Assembly: GCA_037384425.1 (NCBI GenBank)
Contig: JARROA010000001.1
Location: 62,001-126,000, forward strand
DNA length: 64,000 nt
Reading direction: 5' to 3'
Origin: Thiodiazotropha sp037384425
Lineage (GTDB): Bacteria; Pseudomonadota; Gammaproteobacteria; Chromatiales; Chromatiaceae
Made by a program: the position numbers and the translations under genes
Notes under the pieces: generated by a model
What the model was told of the DNA's origin: nothing
Seen by the model: the letters and a program-made list of their open reading frames with translations, nothing else
Database searches by the model: none
Part shown: positions 1 to 8,006 of the stretch, in pieces
How positions within the stretch are numbered: position 1 is the stretch's first letter
Layout: each line of letters opens with the position of its first letter

Positions 1-1963
1 CACGGTTGACCGCATCGTGCATGGACTCGCCCGGTCTCGGGTAGTACCAGGGGCGCTTCCACTGGCCGACATCCTCGAACTCGGCGCCATGCTGCTCGTG
101 CCATTCGTGTAGCGCGGTCTTGCGTACCGGTTCGAACAGATCGCCGCGCTCCACGCCGGCAATGGCGCCAAAGGTCACCGGCGTGTAATTGGGTCGGAAG
201 GTCGTTGTTCCGGTGCTTGGAATGTCACTGCCCAGGGCCTGGGCCAGGATGGCAAGTCCGTTGATATTGCCCAGCTTGCCCTGATCGGTACCGAACCCCA
301 TTGCGGTGTAGCGTTTGACATGCTCCACCGAGTGGTAGCCCTCACGTGCCGCCAACAGGATATCGGCCGCGCCGACATCGTTCTGGAAGTCGACGAACTG
401 TTTGGGCGCGCGTCCGGCGGGGCGCTGACCCGGCACCAGCCACAACGTCTGGATGGGTGACTCTTCGAGGGTTTCAGTCGCAGGCGGCAGCATCGCCTCG
501 GCCCCGTCGAAGCCGGCTTCACGCGCGGCCTCAGCACCGGCCAGGGCGCCCTCGGCCAGGCAGGCGCTCAGCGTGAAGCTGCCGTTGGCCGCGCCGGCGG
601 AACGTTCCGCCTGCACCGACTGGCCGGGCACGAAGCTGGCCAGGGCGTCGTCATAACGCACCTTGGCGCCGGATTGTGAATGCAGGTGGATGGCCGGGCT
701 CCAACCCCCCGACATTGCAACCAGATCGCAATCGATGCGTCGTACGCTACCCTGCACCGCGTCAGCGGCGCCATTGAGCGCCATCACATCGACGCCGCGT
801 ACACGATTCTTGCCCTGGGTGTCGACGACGACACTGCCGGCAATGATCTCGATGCCCGCATCGCGCACACGTCGCGGCAGATCACCTTCGGGCGCAGCGC
901 GCGGATCGACGACGGCCGCCACCTCGACCCCAGCCGCGGTCAGATCCAGGGCGGTACGGTAGGCGCTGTCATTGTTGCTGAATATCACCGCGCGATTGCC
1001 GGGGCGTACCGCGTACCGGTTCACGTAGGTCGACACGCTGGACGCCTGCATGATGCCGGGGCGGTCGTTGTTGCTGAACACCAGTGGGCGCTCGAATGCA
1101 CCCGCTGCGATCACCACCCGTTTGGCGCGGATGCGCCACAGTCGCTCGCGCGGACCCGTACGCTCGCCCTTGGGCAAATGGTCGCTCAGACGCTCGCAGG
1201 CAACCAGGAAGTTGTGATCGTAATAGCCGGTCACCGTCGTGCGCGGCAGCAGTCTGACACCTGCCGATTGCGCCAGCTCGGCGACGACATCCGCGACCCA
1301 GGCCGCGCCCGGCGCGCCATCGATCTGCTCGCTGCTGCCCAGCAGGCTGCCGCCGAATTCGGACTGCTCGTCGGCCAGGATCACGCGCGCGCCGGCGCGC
1401 GCCGCCGACAGCGCCGCGGTGAGGCCGGCCGGCCCGGCACCGACCACGAGCACATCGCAGTGCGTGTTGCGCTTGACGTAGTCGTCGGGATCGGGCTCGC
1501 GCGGCGATACGCCGAAGCCGGAGGCGCGGCGGATGACCGTTTCGTACTTGTGCCAGAAACTGCGCGGCCACATGAAGGTCTTGTAGTAGAAACCGGCCGG
1601 TAACAGCCGCGCAAAGCGGCTGGTGACGGACCACAGGTCGCGGTCCACGCTTGGCCAGCAGTTGACACTGGATGCGGCCAGACCGTCGAACAGCTCGACC
1701 TGCGTGGCGCGCGCATTGGGAACCGTTTCGGCACCGCTGTCCCACTGCACCAGCGCATTCGGCTCTTCGGCACCGTGACCGATCACGCCACGCGGGCGAT
1801 GGTACTTCCAGCTGCGCGCGACCACATCGACCCCGTTGGCCAGCAGCGCAGAGGCGAGGGTGTCGCCCTGGAAGCCCTGGTAGGCTTTGCCGTTGAACTG
1901 AAAACTGACCGGCCCCTCTCGGTTGATCCGGCCTCCGCTCTGAAGGCGTCGCTGTTGGCTCAC
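1..1963 (-). CDS. soxA: Sarcosine oxidase alpha subunit, heterotetrameric type (3' part beyond the left edge)
   Basis: Large subunit of the heterotetrameric sarcosine oxidase, which demethylates sarcosine to glycine, passing the carbon to tetrahydrofolate or releasing it as formaldehyde. About 654 residues are present of a usual ~1000, so the end lies outside the window. I read a GTG start whose GTGA overlaps the soxD stop by 4 nt. The N-terminal ~100 residues match the Fer2-like region. A Rossmann motif (VLVVGAGPAGLTAAL) begins near residue 170. The reading toward position 1 (KTALHEWHEQHG, WKRPWYYPRPGE) is typical of the C-terminal GcvT-like, folate-binding domain. The gene follows soxB and soxD in one minus-strand operon; the gamma subunit gene (soxG) is expected just beyond the edge. 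Confidence 0.93.
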   Translation of the reverse strand, partial: MSQQRRLQSGGRINREGPVSFQFNGKAYQGFQGDTLASALLANGVDVVARSWKYHRPRGVIGHGAEEPNALVQWDSGAETVPNARATQVELFDGLAASSVNCWPSVDRDLWSVTSRFARLLPAGFYYKTFMWPRSFWHKYETVIRRASGFGVSPREPDPDDYVKRNTHCDVLVVGAGPAGLTAALSAARAGARVILADEQSEFGGSLLGSSEQIDGAPGAAWVADVVAELAQSAGVRLLPRTTVTGYYDHNFLVACERLSDHLPKGERTGPRERLWRIRAKRVVIAAGAFERPLVFSNNDRPGIMQASSVSTYVNRYAVRPGNRAVIFSNNDSAYRTALDLTAAGVEVAAVVDPRAAPEGDLPRRVRDAGIEIIAGSVVVDTQGKNRVRGVDVMALNGAADAVQGSVRRIDCDLVAMSGGWSPAIHLHSQSGAKVRYDDALASFVPGQSVQAERSAGAANGSFTLSACLAEGALAGAEAAREAGFDGAEAMLPPATETLEESPIQTLWLVPGQRPAGRAPKQFVDFQNDVGAADILLAAREGYHSVEHVKRYTAMGFGTDQGKLGNINGLAILAQALGSDIPSTGTTTFRPNYTPVTFGAIAGVERGDLFEPVRKTALHEWHEQHGAEFEDVGQWKRPWYYPRPGESMHDAVNR

Positions 1964-2241
1964 TGCTCGTCTCCGGGGGCTTGTTCGCCGACCTTGTAGA
2001 CGGCGCTGATCTGGTAGCTGACGGTGTCGCGCACGACGTTGAACCAGCGCCGGCAGCCATGCGCGTGGTTCCACTGCTCACGATGGGCGCCACGCGGGTT
2101 GGTGCGCATGAACAGGTAATCGGCCCACTCGGCGTCACTCAGCGAATCGGGATCCTTGGGGCGCACGATGTGTGCCTCGCCACCACAGGTGAATTCGCTC
2201 TCGTCGCGCGGTCCGCACCAGGGACAATCTATCTGCAGCAT
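1960..2241 (-). CDS. soxD: Sarcosine oxidase delta subunit
   Basis: A 93-residue zinc-binding small subunit of heterotetrameric sarcosine oxidase. The N-terminal MLQIDCPWCGPRDESEF carries the C-x2-C pair. It is followed by the conserved HIVRP and the block around ADYLFMRTNPRG and EQWNHAHGC-RRWFN, which are diagnostic of SoxD. Length is normal for the family. It lies 16 nt after soxB and overlaps soxA by 4 nt, so the three subunits are probably translationally coupled. Confidence 0.95.
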   Translation of the reverse strand: MLQIDCPWCGPRDESEFTCGGEAHIVRPKDPDSLSDAEWADYLFMRTNPRGAHREQWNHAHGCRRWFNVVRDTVSYQISAVYKVGEQAPGDEQ

Positions 2242-2257
2242 CTCGGTATCTCCTCAA

Positions 2258-3508
2258 TTAGTGCGCCACACCGGCGGCCCCATGCTCGTCGATCAGGTGT
2301 CCGGTGATGAACCGGTCCAGCGCGAAGGGGGCATTCAGTTCGTGCGGTTCACCACGGGCCAGGGTGTGGGCGAAGACCCAGCCGGAACCGGGTGTCGCCT
2401 TGAAGCCGCCGGTCCCCCAGCCGCAGTTGATGAACAGGTTTTCGACCGGCGTCTTGCCGATGATCGGGCAGGCGTCCGGCGTGGTGTCGACGATACCTCC
2501 CCATTGGCGGTTCATGCGCACCCGACTGAAAATCGGGAACAGCTCCTTGATCGCCGCGATGGTGCCCTCGATCACCGAGTAGCTGCCGCGCTGACCGTAT
2601 CCGTTGTAACCGTCGATGCCCGCGCCAATGACCAGGTCGCCCTTGTCGGCCTGGCTGATATAGCCGTGCACGGCATTGGACATCACCACCGTGTCCAGGA
2701 TCGGCTTGATCGGCTCGGACACCAGCGCCTGCAGCGGGTGGCTCTCGATCGGCATGCGAAAGCCGGCCATGTCGGCGAGCACGCTCGAATTGCCGGCCAC
2801 CACGATGCCGACCCTGCCGGCGCCGATAGTGCCACGGCTGGTCTCGACACCGACGACCCGGCCGTTTTCGCGCCGAATCCCGGTCACTTCACACTTCTGG
2901 ATGATATCGACACCGTGCGCATCGGCCGCGCGTGCGAAACCCCAGGCCACGGCATCGTGTCGGGCAACGCCGCCACGAGGTTGGAACGAGGCGCCGAGTA
3001 TCGGAAAGCGCGCGCTCTTCGAGGTGTTCAGAAAGGGCATGCGCCGTTTGAGCTCAGCGGCGTACACCACCTCACCGTCGACGCCGTTGAGGCGGTTGGC
3101 ATTGACCCGCCGCTCGATGTCGCGCATGTCCTGCAGGGTATGGCCGAGGTTGTAGACCCCGCGCTGGCTGAACATCAGGTTGTAGTTGAGCTCCTGCGAC
3201 AGGCCCTCCCACAGCTTCAGCGATTTCTCGTACAGGTGCGCGGCCTCGTCCCACAGGTAGTTGGAACGCACGATGGTGGTGTTGCGCGCGGTGTTGCCGC
3301 CGCCAAGCCAGCCCTTTTCCAGCACCGCCACATTGGTGATGCCGTGCTCCTTTGCCAGATAGTAGGCCGTGGCCAGGCCGTGGCCGCCGGCACCGACGAT
3401 CACCACGTCATAGTGCGACCTGGGCTCCGGGCTGCGCCAGGCGCGCGACCAGTTCTCGTGATAGCTGAGGGCATTGCGTGCCAGGCTGAAAATCGAATAT
3501 TTACTCAT
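2258..3508 (-). CDS. soxB: Sarcosine oxidase beta subunit
   Basis: A 416-residue flavoprotein of the DAO family and the catalytic subunit that oxidises sarcosine. A dinucleotide-binding motif (VVIVGAGGHGLATAYYLA) begins near residue 34. It is followed by the family signature LEKGWLGGGNTARNTTIVRS, in which the FMN is covalently held in characterised homologues. The C-terminal half contains the conserved INCGWGTGGFKATPGSGW block. Its ATG overlaps the stop of the upstream GFA-family gene by 4 nt (ATGA), which places that gene in the same operon. This soxB is unrelated to the thiosulfate-oxidising SoxB. Confidence 0.96.
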   Translation of the reverse strand: MSKYSIFSLARNALSYHENWSRAWRSPEPRSHYDVVIVGAGGHGLATAYYLAKEHGITNVAVLEKGWLGGGNTARNTTIVRSNYLWDEAAHLYEKSLKLWEGLSQELNYNLMFSQRGVYNLGHTLQDMRDIERRVNANRLNGVDGEVVYAAELKRRMPFLNTSKSARFPILGASFQPRGGVARHDAVAWGFARAADAHGVDIIQKCEVTGIRRENGRVVGVETSRGTIGAGRVGIVVAGNSSVLADMAGFRMPIESHPLQALVSEPIKPILDTVVMSNAVHGYISQADKGDLVIGAGIDGYNGYGQRGSYSVIEGTIAAIKELFPIFSRVRMNRQWGGIVDTTPDACPIIGKTPVENLFINCGWGTGGFKATPGSGWVFAHTLARGEPHELNAPFALDRFITGHLIDEHGAAGVAH

Positions 3509-3957
3509 GATTGATCCCTCGTCAGGGCTTCGGGGATGGCTACGCCGTGGTCATCGCCTTCTATCTGCGGTACGCCGTCATCGATACGGTAGTAGTCTCC
3601 GGCGCTCTCCACGCAGATATGGGCCGCTGTCACCAGACCTGTCGCACCGTCCAGGCTGCCGGCCATGATGCTGATATGTCCGCCTTCGGCCGGCGCCCAG
3701 AACAGGCTCGAACCGCACTGATTGCAAAACCCCCGTCGCGTGTTGTTCGACGATGTGTACCATTGCAGGCCTTTGTCGTCGAGCAGTACCACATCGATGC
3801 TGCGCGCCGCCGTAGCGGCGACAAAGTGACCGCTGGTTCGGCGGCATTGGCTGCAGTGACAGGCCACCACGTCGCGCAGCGGTCCCGTTACCTGGTAGCG
3901 GACCGCCCCACACAGGCAGCCGCCGCTCGCATGCATAACAGATTCATTCGTCGCCAT
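3505..3957 (-). CDS. GFA-family (glutathione-dependent formaldehyde-activating-like) zinc protein
   Basis: A 150-residue protein of the GFA/CENP-V fold. All zinc-binding cysteines of the family are visible: GGCLCGAVRY near the N-terminus, CHCSQCRRTSG near residue 40, and FCNQCGSSLFW near residue 78. I chose the ATG at 3957 because GGGAGG lies 8 nt upstream; an in-frame ATG at 3981 lacks this and would overlap sdaA. Founding members were proposed to catalyse glutathione adduct formation with formaldehyde, though many homologues have no proven activity. Placement between sdaA and soxB, with a 4-nt overlap to soxB, suggests a role with the formaldehyde or one-carbon unit released by sarcosine oxidase (inference). 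Confidence 0.85.
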   Translation of the reverse strand: MATNESVMHASGGCLCGAVRYQVTGPLRDVVACHCSQCRRTSGHFVAATAARSIDVVLLDDKGLQWYTSSNNTRRGFCNQCGSSLFWAPAEGGHISIMAGSLDGATGLVTAAHICVESAGDYYRIDDGVPQIEGDDHGVAIPEALTRDQS

Positions 3958-3974
3958 CGCATCAACCTCCCGCA

Positions 3975-5354
3975 TCAACACTCGATCACATTGACTGCCA
4001 GCCCGCCGCGCGCTGTCTCTTTGTATTTGGTCTTCATGTCGGCGCCGGTGTCGCGCATGGTCTTGATGACCTTGTCGAGGGACACGAAGTGCTTGCCGTC
4101 GCCGCGCAGTGCGATGCGGGCGGCGTTGATCGCCTTGATGGAAGCCATGGCGTTGCGCTCGATGCAGGGCACCTGCACCAGGCCACCGACCGGATCGCAG
4201 GTCAGGCCCAGGTTGTGCTCCATGCCGATCTCGGCGGCATTCTCGACCTGCTCGGGGGTACCGCCGAGCACCTCGGCCAGCGCGCCCGAGGCCATGGAGC
4301 AGGCCACACCGACCTCTCCCTGGCAGCCGACCTCGGCACCTGAAATGGAGGCGTTCTCCTTGTACAGGATGCCGATCGCGGCTGCGGTCAGCAGGAAGCG
4401 GACCACACCCTCATCGCTCGAGGTGGAGACGAAGCGATCGTAATAGTGCAGCACCGCCGGAATGATGCCGGCCGCACCGTTGGTCGGTGCGGTGACCACA
4501 CGCCCGCCGGCCGCGTTTTCCTCGTTGACCGCCAGTGCATACAGGTTGACCCAGTCGAGCACGGTCAGGGGATCTCTCAGCGCAGCCTCCGGCCTGGCGT
4601 TCAGTTTGCGGCAAAGCTCGGCCGCGCGGCGCTTGACTCTCATATTGCCCGGCAGCACACCCTCAGTGCGACAGCCACGTTGCACGCAGGCCTGCATCAC
4701 GGCCCAGATATTGAGCAGGCTCTCGCGGATCTCGGCCTCACTGCGCCAGACCTTCTCGTTCTCAAGCATGATGCCGCTGATCGGCAGGCCGGTTTCCTCG
4801 CACAGTGCGAGCAGCTCGGCACCGGTCCTGAAGGGAAAAGGCAGTGGCGTATCGTCGACCTTCAGCAGGTCGGCACCGGCCGCCGCCTCATTGACCACAA
4901 AGCCACCGCCGACCGAGTAGTAGACGCGACTGCTTAACCGTTGCTTGTCCGCGTCGTAGGCTTCGAAACGCATCCCGTTGGGGTGGTAGGGCAGCGACTT
5001 GCGCCGGTGCATGATCAGGTGAATGCTCTCGACAAAAGGTAGCGGGCGTTTGCCGAGCAGGCGCAGTTCGCCGCTCGAACGAATCGCCGCCAGGCGCTCT
5101 TCCACCCCATCGGTATCGACTGTCTCCGGATCCTCGCCCTCGAGCCCCAGCAACACCGCCTTGTCCGAACCGTGCCCTTTGCCGGTCGCGCCCAGTGAGC
5201 CGAACAGTTCCACCCGGACACTGCCGCAGGCATCGAGCTTGCCGTCACGTTCGAGACCGGTGACGAACTGCCGCGCGGCACGCATCGGTCCCACGGTGTG
5301 GGAACTCGAGGGGCCGATGCCGATCTTCAGGAGATCAAAAACGCTGATGGCCAT
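3975..5354 (-). CDS. sdaA: L-serine ammonia-lyase (serine deaminase), iron-sulfur type
   Basis: Converts L-serine to pyruvate and ammonia. The 459-residue length matches E. coli SdaA. The N-terminus MAISVFDLLKIGIGPSSSH is the canonical family start, preceded by GGAG at 8 nt. An upstream in-frame ATG at 5417, overlapping the end of glyA, is possible but would add a non-conserved extension. The C-terminal half carries the cluster cysteines (EVGCQGEVGVACSMASG, LTCDPVGGLVQVPCIERN). Downstream of glyA in the same operon, it completes a route from glycine plus a one-carbon unit through serine to pyruvate. Confidence 0.96.
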   Translation of the reverse strand: MAISVFDLLKIGIGPSSSHTVGPMRAARQFVTGLERDGKLDACGSVRVELFGSLGATGKGHGSDKAVLLGLEGEDPETVDTDGVEERLAAIRSSGELRLLGKRPLPFVESIHLIMHRRKSLPYHPNGMRFEAYDADKQRLSSRVYYSVGGGFVVNEAAAGADLLKVDDTPLPFPFRTGAELLALCEETGLPISGIMLENEKVWRSEAEIRESLLNIWAVMQACVQRGCRTEGVLPGNMRVKRRAAELCRKLNARPEAALRDPLTVLDWVNLYALAVNEENAAGGRVVTAPTNGAAGIIPAVLHYYDRFVSTSSDEGVVRFLLTAAAIGILYKENASISGAEVGCQGEVGVACSMASGALAEVLGGTPEQVENAAEIGMEHNLGLTCDPVGGLVQVPCIERNAMASIKAINAARIALRGDGKHFVSLDKVIKTMRDTGADMKTKYKETARGGLAVNVIEC

Positions 5355-5409
5355 TTTGCCGACTCCAGCTGTCGATGCCGGGCGCTCCCCAGTGAGGATG
5401 TGCGCCGGC

Positions 5410-6663
5410 TCAGCCATAGACCGGGAACCGCCGGCACAGATCGACGACCTGCCCGCGCACACGCTCGATCACAGCCTCGTCGGCGATGTTGTCAAGCACG
5501 TCGCACATCCAGCCCGCCAGCGCCTCCACCTCGGCAATGCCGCAGCCGCGGGTTGTCACCGCGGGTGTACCCACCCGGATGCCGCTGGTGACGAAGGGTG
5601 ACTGCGGATCGTTCGGCACCGCGTTCTTGTTGACTGTGATGTGGGCCCGGCCAAGCGCGGCATCCGCCTCCTTGCCGGTCAGGCCCTGCTCGACCAGGTC
5701 GACCAGGAACAGGTGATCGTCGGTGCCTCCCGATACGACTTTGTAGCCTCGCTTCTGGAACACGTCAGCCATCGCGCGGGCATTGTCCAACACCTGCCCC
5801 TGGTAGCTGCGGAACTCCTCTGACATGGCCTCTTTCAGTGCCACCGCCTTGGCGGCAATCACATGCATCAGGGGGCCGCCCTGGATACCGGGAAACACGG
5901 TGGAGTCCAGCTTTTTCGTGAGTTCCGCATTGGCACGGGCCAGGATCAGGCCGCCGCGTGGCCCGCGCAGGGTCTTGTGGGTCGTGGTGGTGACGACATC
6001 GGCGATCGGCACCGGGTTTGGATAGCACCCGGCCGCGACCAGACCCGCCACATGCGCCATATCGACAAAGAGATAGGCGCCAACCTCGTCGGCGATAGCA
6101 CGAAAACGCTGCCAGTCGACGACCCGAGAATAGGCCGAGAAACCGGCTACGATCATCTTCGGCTTGTGCTCACGGGCCAGTTCTTCGACCTGCGCATAGT
6201 CGATCTCGCCGGTCGACTCGTCCAGGCCGTACTGCACCGCGTTGTAGATCTTGCCGGAAAAGTTCGGCTTGGCGCCATGGGTCAGGTGGCCGCCATGGGC
6301 CAGGCTCATGCCGAGCACTGTGTCGTGCGGCTGCAGCAGTGCCATATAGACGGCGGCATTGGCCTGCGAGCCGGAATGCGGTTGCACGTTGGCATAGTCC
6401 GCGCCGAACAGCGCGCAAGCACGCTGGATCGCCAGGCGCTCGGCCTCGTCGACAAATTCGCAACCGCCATAGTAACGCTTGCCGGGATAGCCCTCGGCGT
6501 ACTTATTGGTGAGCACCGAGCCTTGTGCCTCCAGCACGCGCGGACTGGTGTAGTTCTCCGACGCGATCAGCTCGATGTGCTCTTCCTGGCGCCGGAGCTC
6601 GTTCTGCATGGCTGTCCACAACTCGTCGTCGAAGCCTGCGATCTGATCAGACTGCTGGAACAT
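5410..6663 (-). CDS. glyA: Serine hydroxymethyltransferase
   Basis: PLP enzyme interconverting glycine plus 5,10-methylene-THF and serine plus THF. The 417-residue length is typical. The start at 6663 (MFQQSDQIAGFDDELW) has GAGGAG about 7 nt upstream; an extension to 6762 is not conserved. The PLP lysine sits in TTTTHKTLRGPRGG, and the substrate block RYYGGCEFVDEAE is intact. It heads a minus-strand run glyA-sdaA-GFA-soxB-soxD-soxA, so this copy is probably dedicated to consuming glycine and methylene-THF made by sarcosine oxidase. A biosynthetic paralogue elsewhere in the genome is likely but cannot be seen here. Confidence 0.97.
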   Translation of the reverse strand: MFQQSDQIAGFDDELWTAMQNELRRQEEHIELIASENYTSPRVLEAQGSVLTNKYAEGYPGKRYYGGCEFVDEAERLAIQRACALFGADYANVQPHSGSQANAAVYMALLQPHDTVLGMSLAHGGHLTHGAKPNFSGKIYNAVQYGLDESTGEIDYAQVEELAREHKPKMIVAGFSAYSRVVDWQRFRAIADEVGAYLFVDMAHVAGLVAAGCYPNPVPIADVVTTTTHKTLRGPRGGLILARANAELTKKLDSTVFPGIQGGPLMHVIAAKAVALKEAMSEEFRSYQGQVLDNARAMADVFQKRGYKVVSGGTDDHLFLVDLVEQGLTGKEADAALGRAHITVNKNAVPNDPQSPFVTSGIRVGTPAVTTRGCGIAEVEALAGWMCDVLDNIADEAVIERVRGQVVDLCRRFPVYG

Positions 6664-6882
6664 GCGTCTCTCCTCAAGTGCACACACCCCTGCGCCCAGC
6701 AGGCACGGGGGACTCTTTCGGGCAAGCTTACTGTGAAGGCATCGGCTGGCTTTATCGCTCACGACGCGGTCTTGTCTTGGCGCGACTGCGTGACAGATTC
6801 CGCTGGCGGCGGTAATTCACACTCGGCGCGGAAGGTGGTATTGCGCTTACCCTGTAGGTTGCTTTGGCTGCGTAGCGGGTAG

Positions 6883-7452
6883 CTATAGCTGGGAGACCGG
6901 CTCTCCTTCACCGCTTCCTGCAAGGACCTGTGGCAGGCTCATCCAGGGCCTCGTCCGATCCGGGATTTCCCGCCGGCCAACGAGGCGCAACGGTTGCGCC
7001 TCGCGTGGAAACCGCGCCCACATCGCCTGGAAGGTTTCACCGCTCACCGGGTGATGCTCGCTGCCCGCGATCTCGGCCAGGGGGCGCAGCACGAAGGCGT
7101 AGCGCTCGATGTCACTGTGCGGCAGGCGGATTCCCTCGACCCTGCCATGCCAGCTGCCGAACAGCAGCAGGTCGAGATCCAGGGTGATACGCGATCCGGT
7201 CGTTCCATCACGCCGCCGTCCAAACTCCGCCTCGATGCGACGCAGATGCCTCCTGACCTGGGTTGCGGAATCCGTTGTGTCGAAGCCCACCACCAAATTA
7301 AGAAACTCTCCGGAAAATCCATTGACTGCACCGCTGGCGTACGCCGATGACCATCGGACGCGTCGATAACAGCGTTGCAGCGCGCTCAAGGCGGCGTGGA
7401 TATGAAACTCGCGTTGATGATTGCTGCCGATGCCGACATAGACTCTGGTCAT
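6883..7452 (-). CDS. HPPK-like protein (FolK paralogue) with altered signature loop
   Basis: A 189-residue protein of the 6-hydroxymethyl-7,8-dihydropterin pyrophosphokinase family, which makes a folate precursor. The start MTRVYVGIGSNHQRE and the block SGEFLNLVVGFDT are typical. The signature, normally R-x-x-D-x-D, reads GSRITLDLDLLLFG: one residue (Ile) appears inserted between the conserved Arg and the D-x-D metal site. The window holds a second, orthodox folK at 57.7 kb next to folB, so this is an extra copy. It precedes glyA on the same strand with a 219-nt gap and may share its one-carbon context. It may be an active isozyme or a divergent paralogue. Confidence 0.82.
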   Translation of the reverse strand: MTRVYVGIGSNHQREFHIHAALSALQRCYRRVRWSSAYASGAVNGFSGEFLNLVVGFDTTDSATQVRRHLRRIEAEFGRRRDGTTGSRITLDLDLLLFGSWHGRVEGIRLPHSDIERYAFVLRPLAEIAGSEHHPVSGETFQAMWARFPREAQPLRLVGRREIPDRTRPWMSLPQVLAGSGEGEPVSQL

Positions 7453-8006
7453 CGATCTCTCCAGTTGCCGAAACGAGGACCGACTGGTCCTGGGTCAGGA
7501 TAGCCAGCGGGGCTACTCGTCAACCCTCTGCAAGCGACACTCAACTTGTCGGGAGCGACCCTGTGCGGTATTGCACGAATTTCATTCCGGAGCGGACCTG
7601 CACGTTGGGACTCGTGTTTAATATATATAGAGTGTTGTGGAGCCCCTGGATTATCTGAACGGTTGAAAGCAAGGCGAAATACACACTGCTTCACTTCTCG
7701 TACGCATTAAATTCTGGGCGCATTCTTCCGAGTTTCCCTGGCGTCGCATGCAACAGGAATATCGAGATTTCGGATTCCGACTGCAGTGACAAGGTACCTT
7801 ATATCCCAAGCAGAAGCTTACGGTGTCGCTCAGTGGGAATTCTGTGTCGCCATCGGATAACCTCGTTATCCCACTATACCGCTAGGCTTTTTACAGCCTC
7901 ATCCGTGTGTCGATCCCGTGATGCGGCAACAACAAACAGCGCACCCATCCTGAGAGGGGTCGGGAATGAGCGCAAAGCAGAGTAATACTATCCAGAGGAG
8001 AGTGTG
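7453..8006. other. Divergent intergenic region between folK-like and BCCT transporter genes
   Basis: About 550 bases with no convincing gene. It should hold the promoters of both divergent units. Visible structure includes an AT-rich run (tttaatatatatagag near 7617-7632) and a small perfect inverted repeat at 7855-7871. No riboswitch consensus was recognised. Confidence 0.5.
7855..7871. repeat. Perfect inverted repeat upstream of the BCCT transporter gene
   Basis: GGATAAC-CTC-GTTATCC: two 7-bp arms around a 3-base centre, 135 bases before the transporter start. It could be an operator or a small RNA hairpin in the 5' leader. It has no U-tract, so a terminator is unlikely. Confidence 0.4.

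Noticed and set aside
680..1603. Long open frame on the plus strand opposite soxA (and 969-2138 on minus in another frame)
   Set aside because: It is antisense or out of frame to a clearly conserved sarcosine oxidase subunit; the predicted protein is Arg/Ala-rich with no domain.
2156..3514. 452-codon plus-strand open frame opposite soxB
   Set aside because: Antisense shadow of a high-GC gene; the soxB reading has all family motifs.
6664..6882. Possible glycine or folate riboswitch before glyA
   Set aside because: I looked for conserved glycine- and THF-riboswitch cores and did not find a convincing match; only generic GC-rich hairpins are present.
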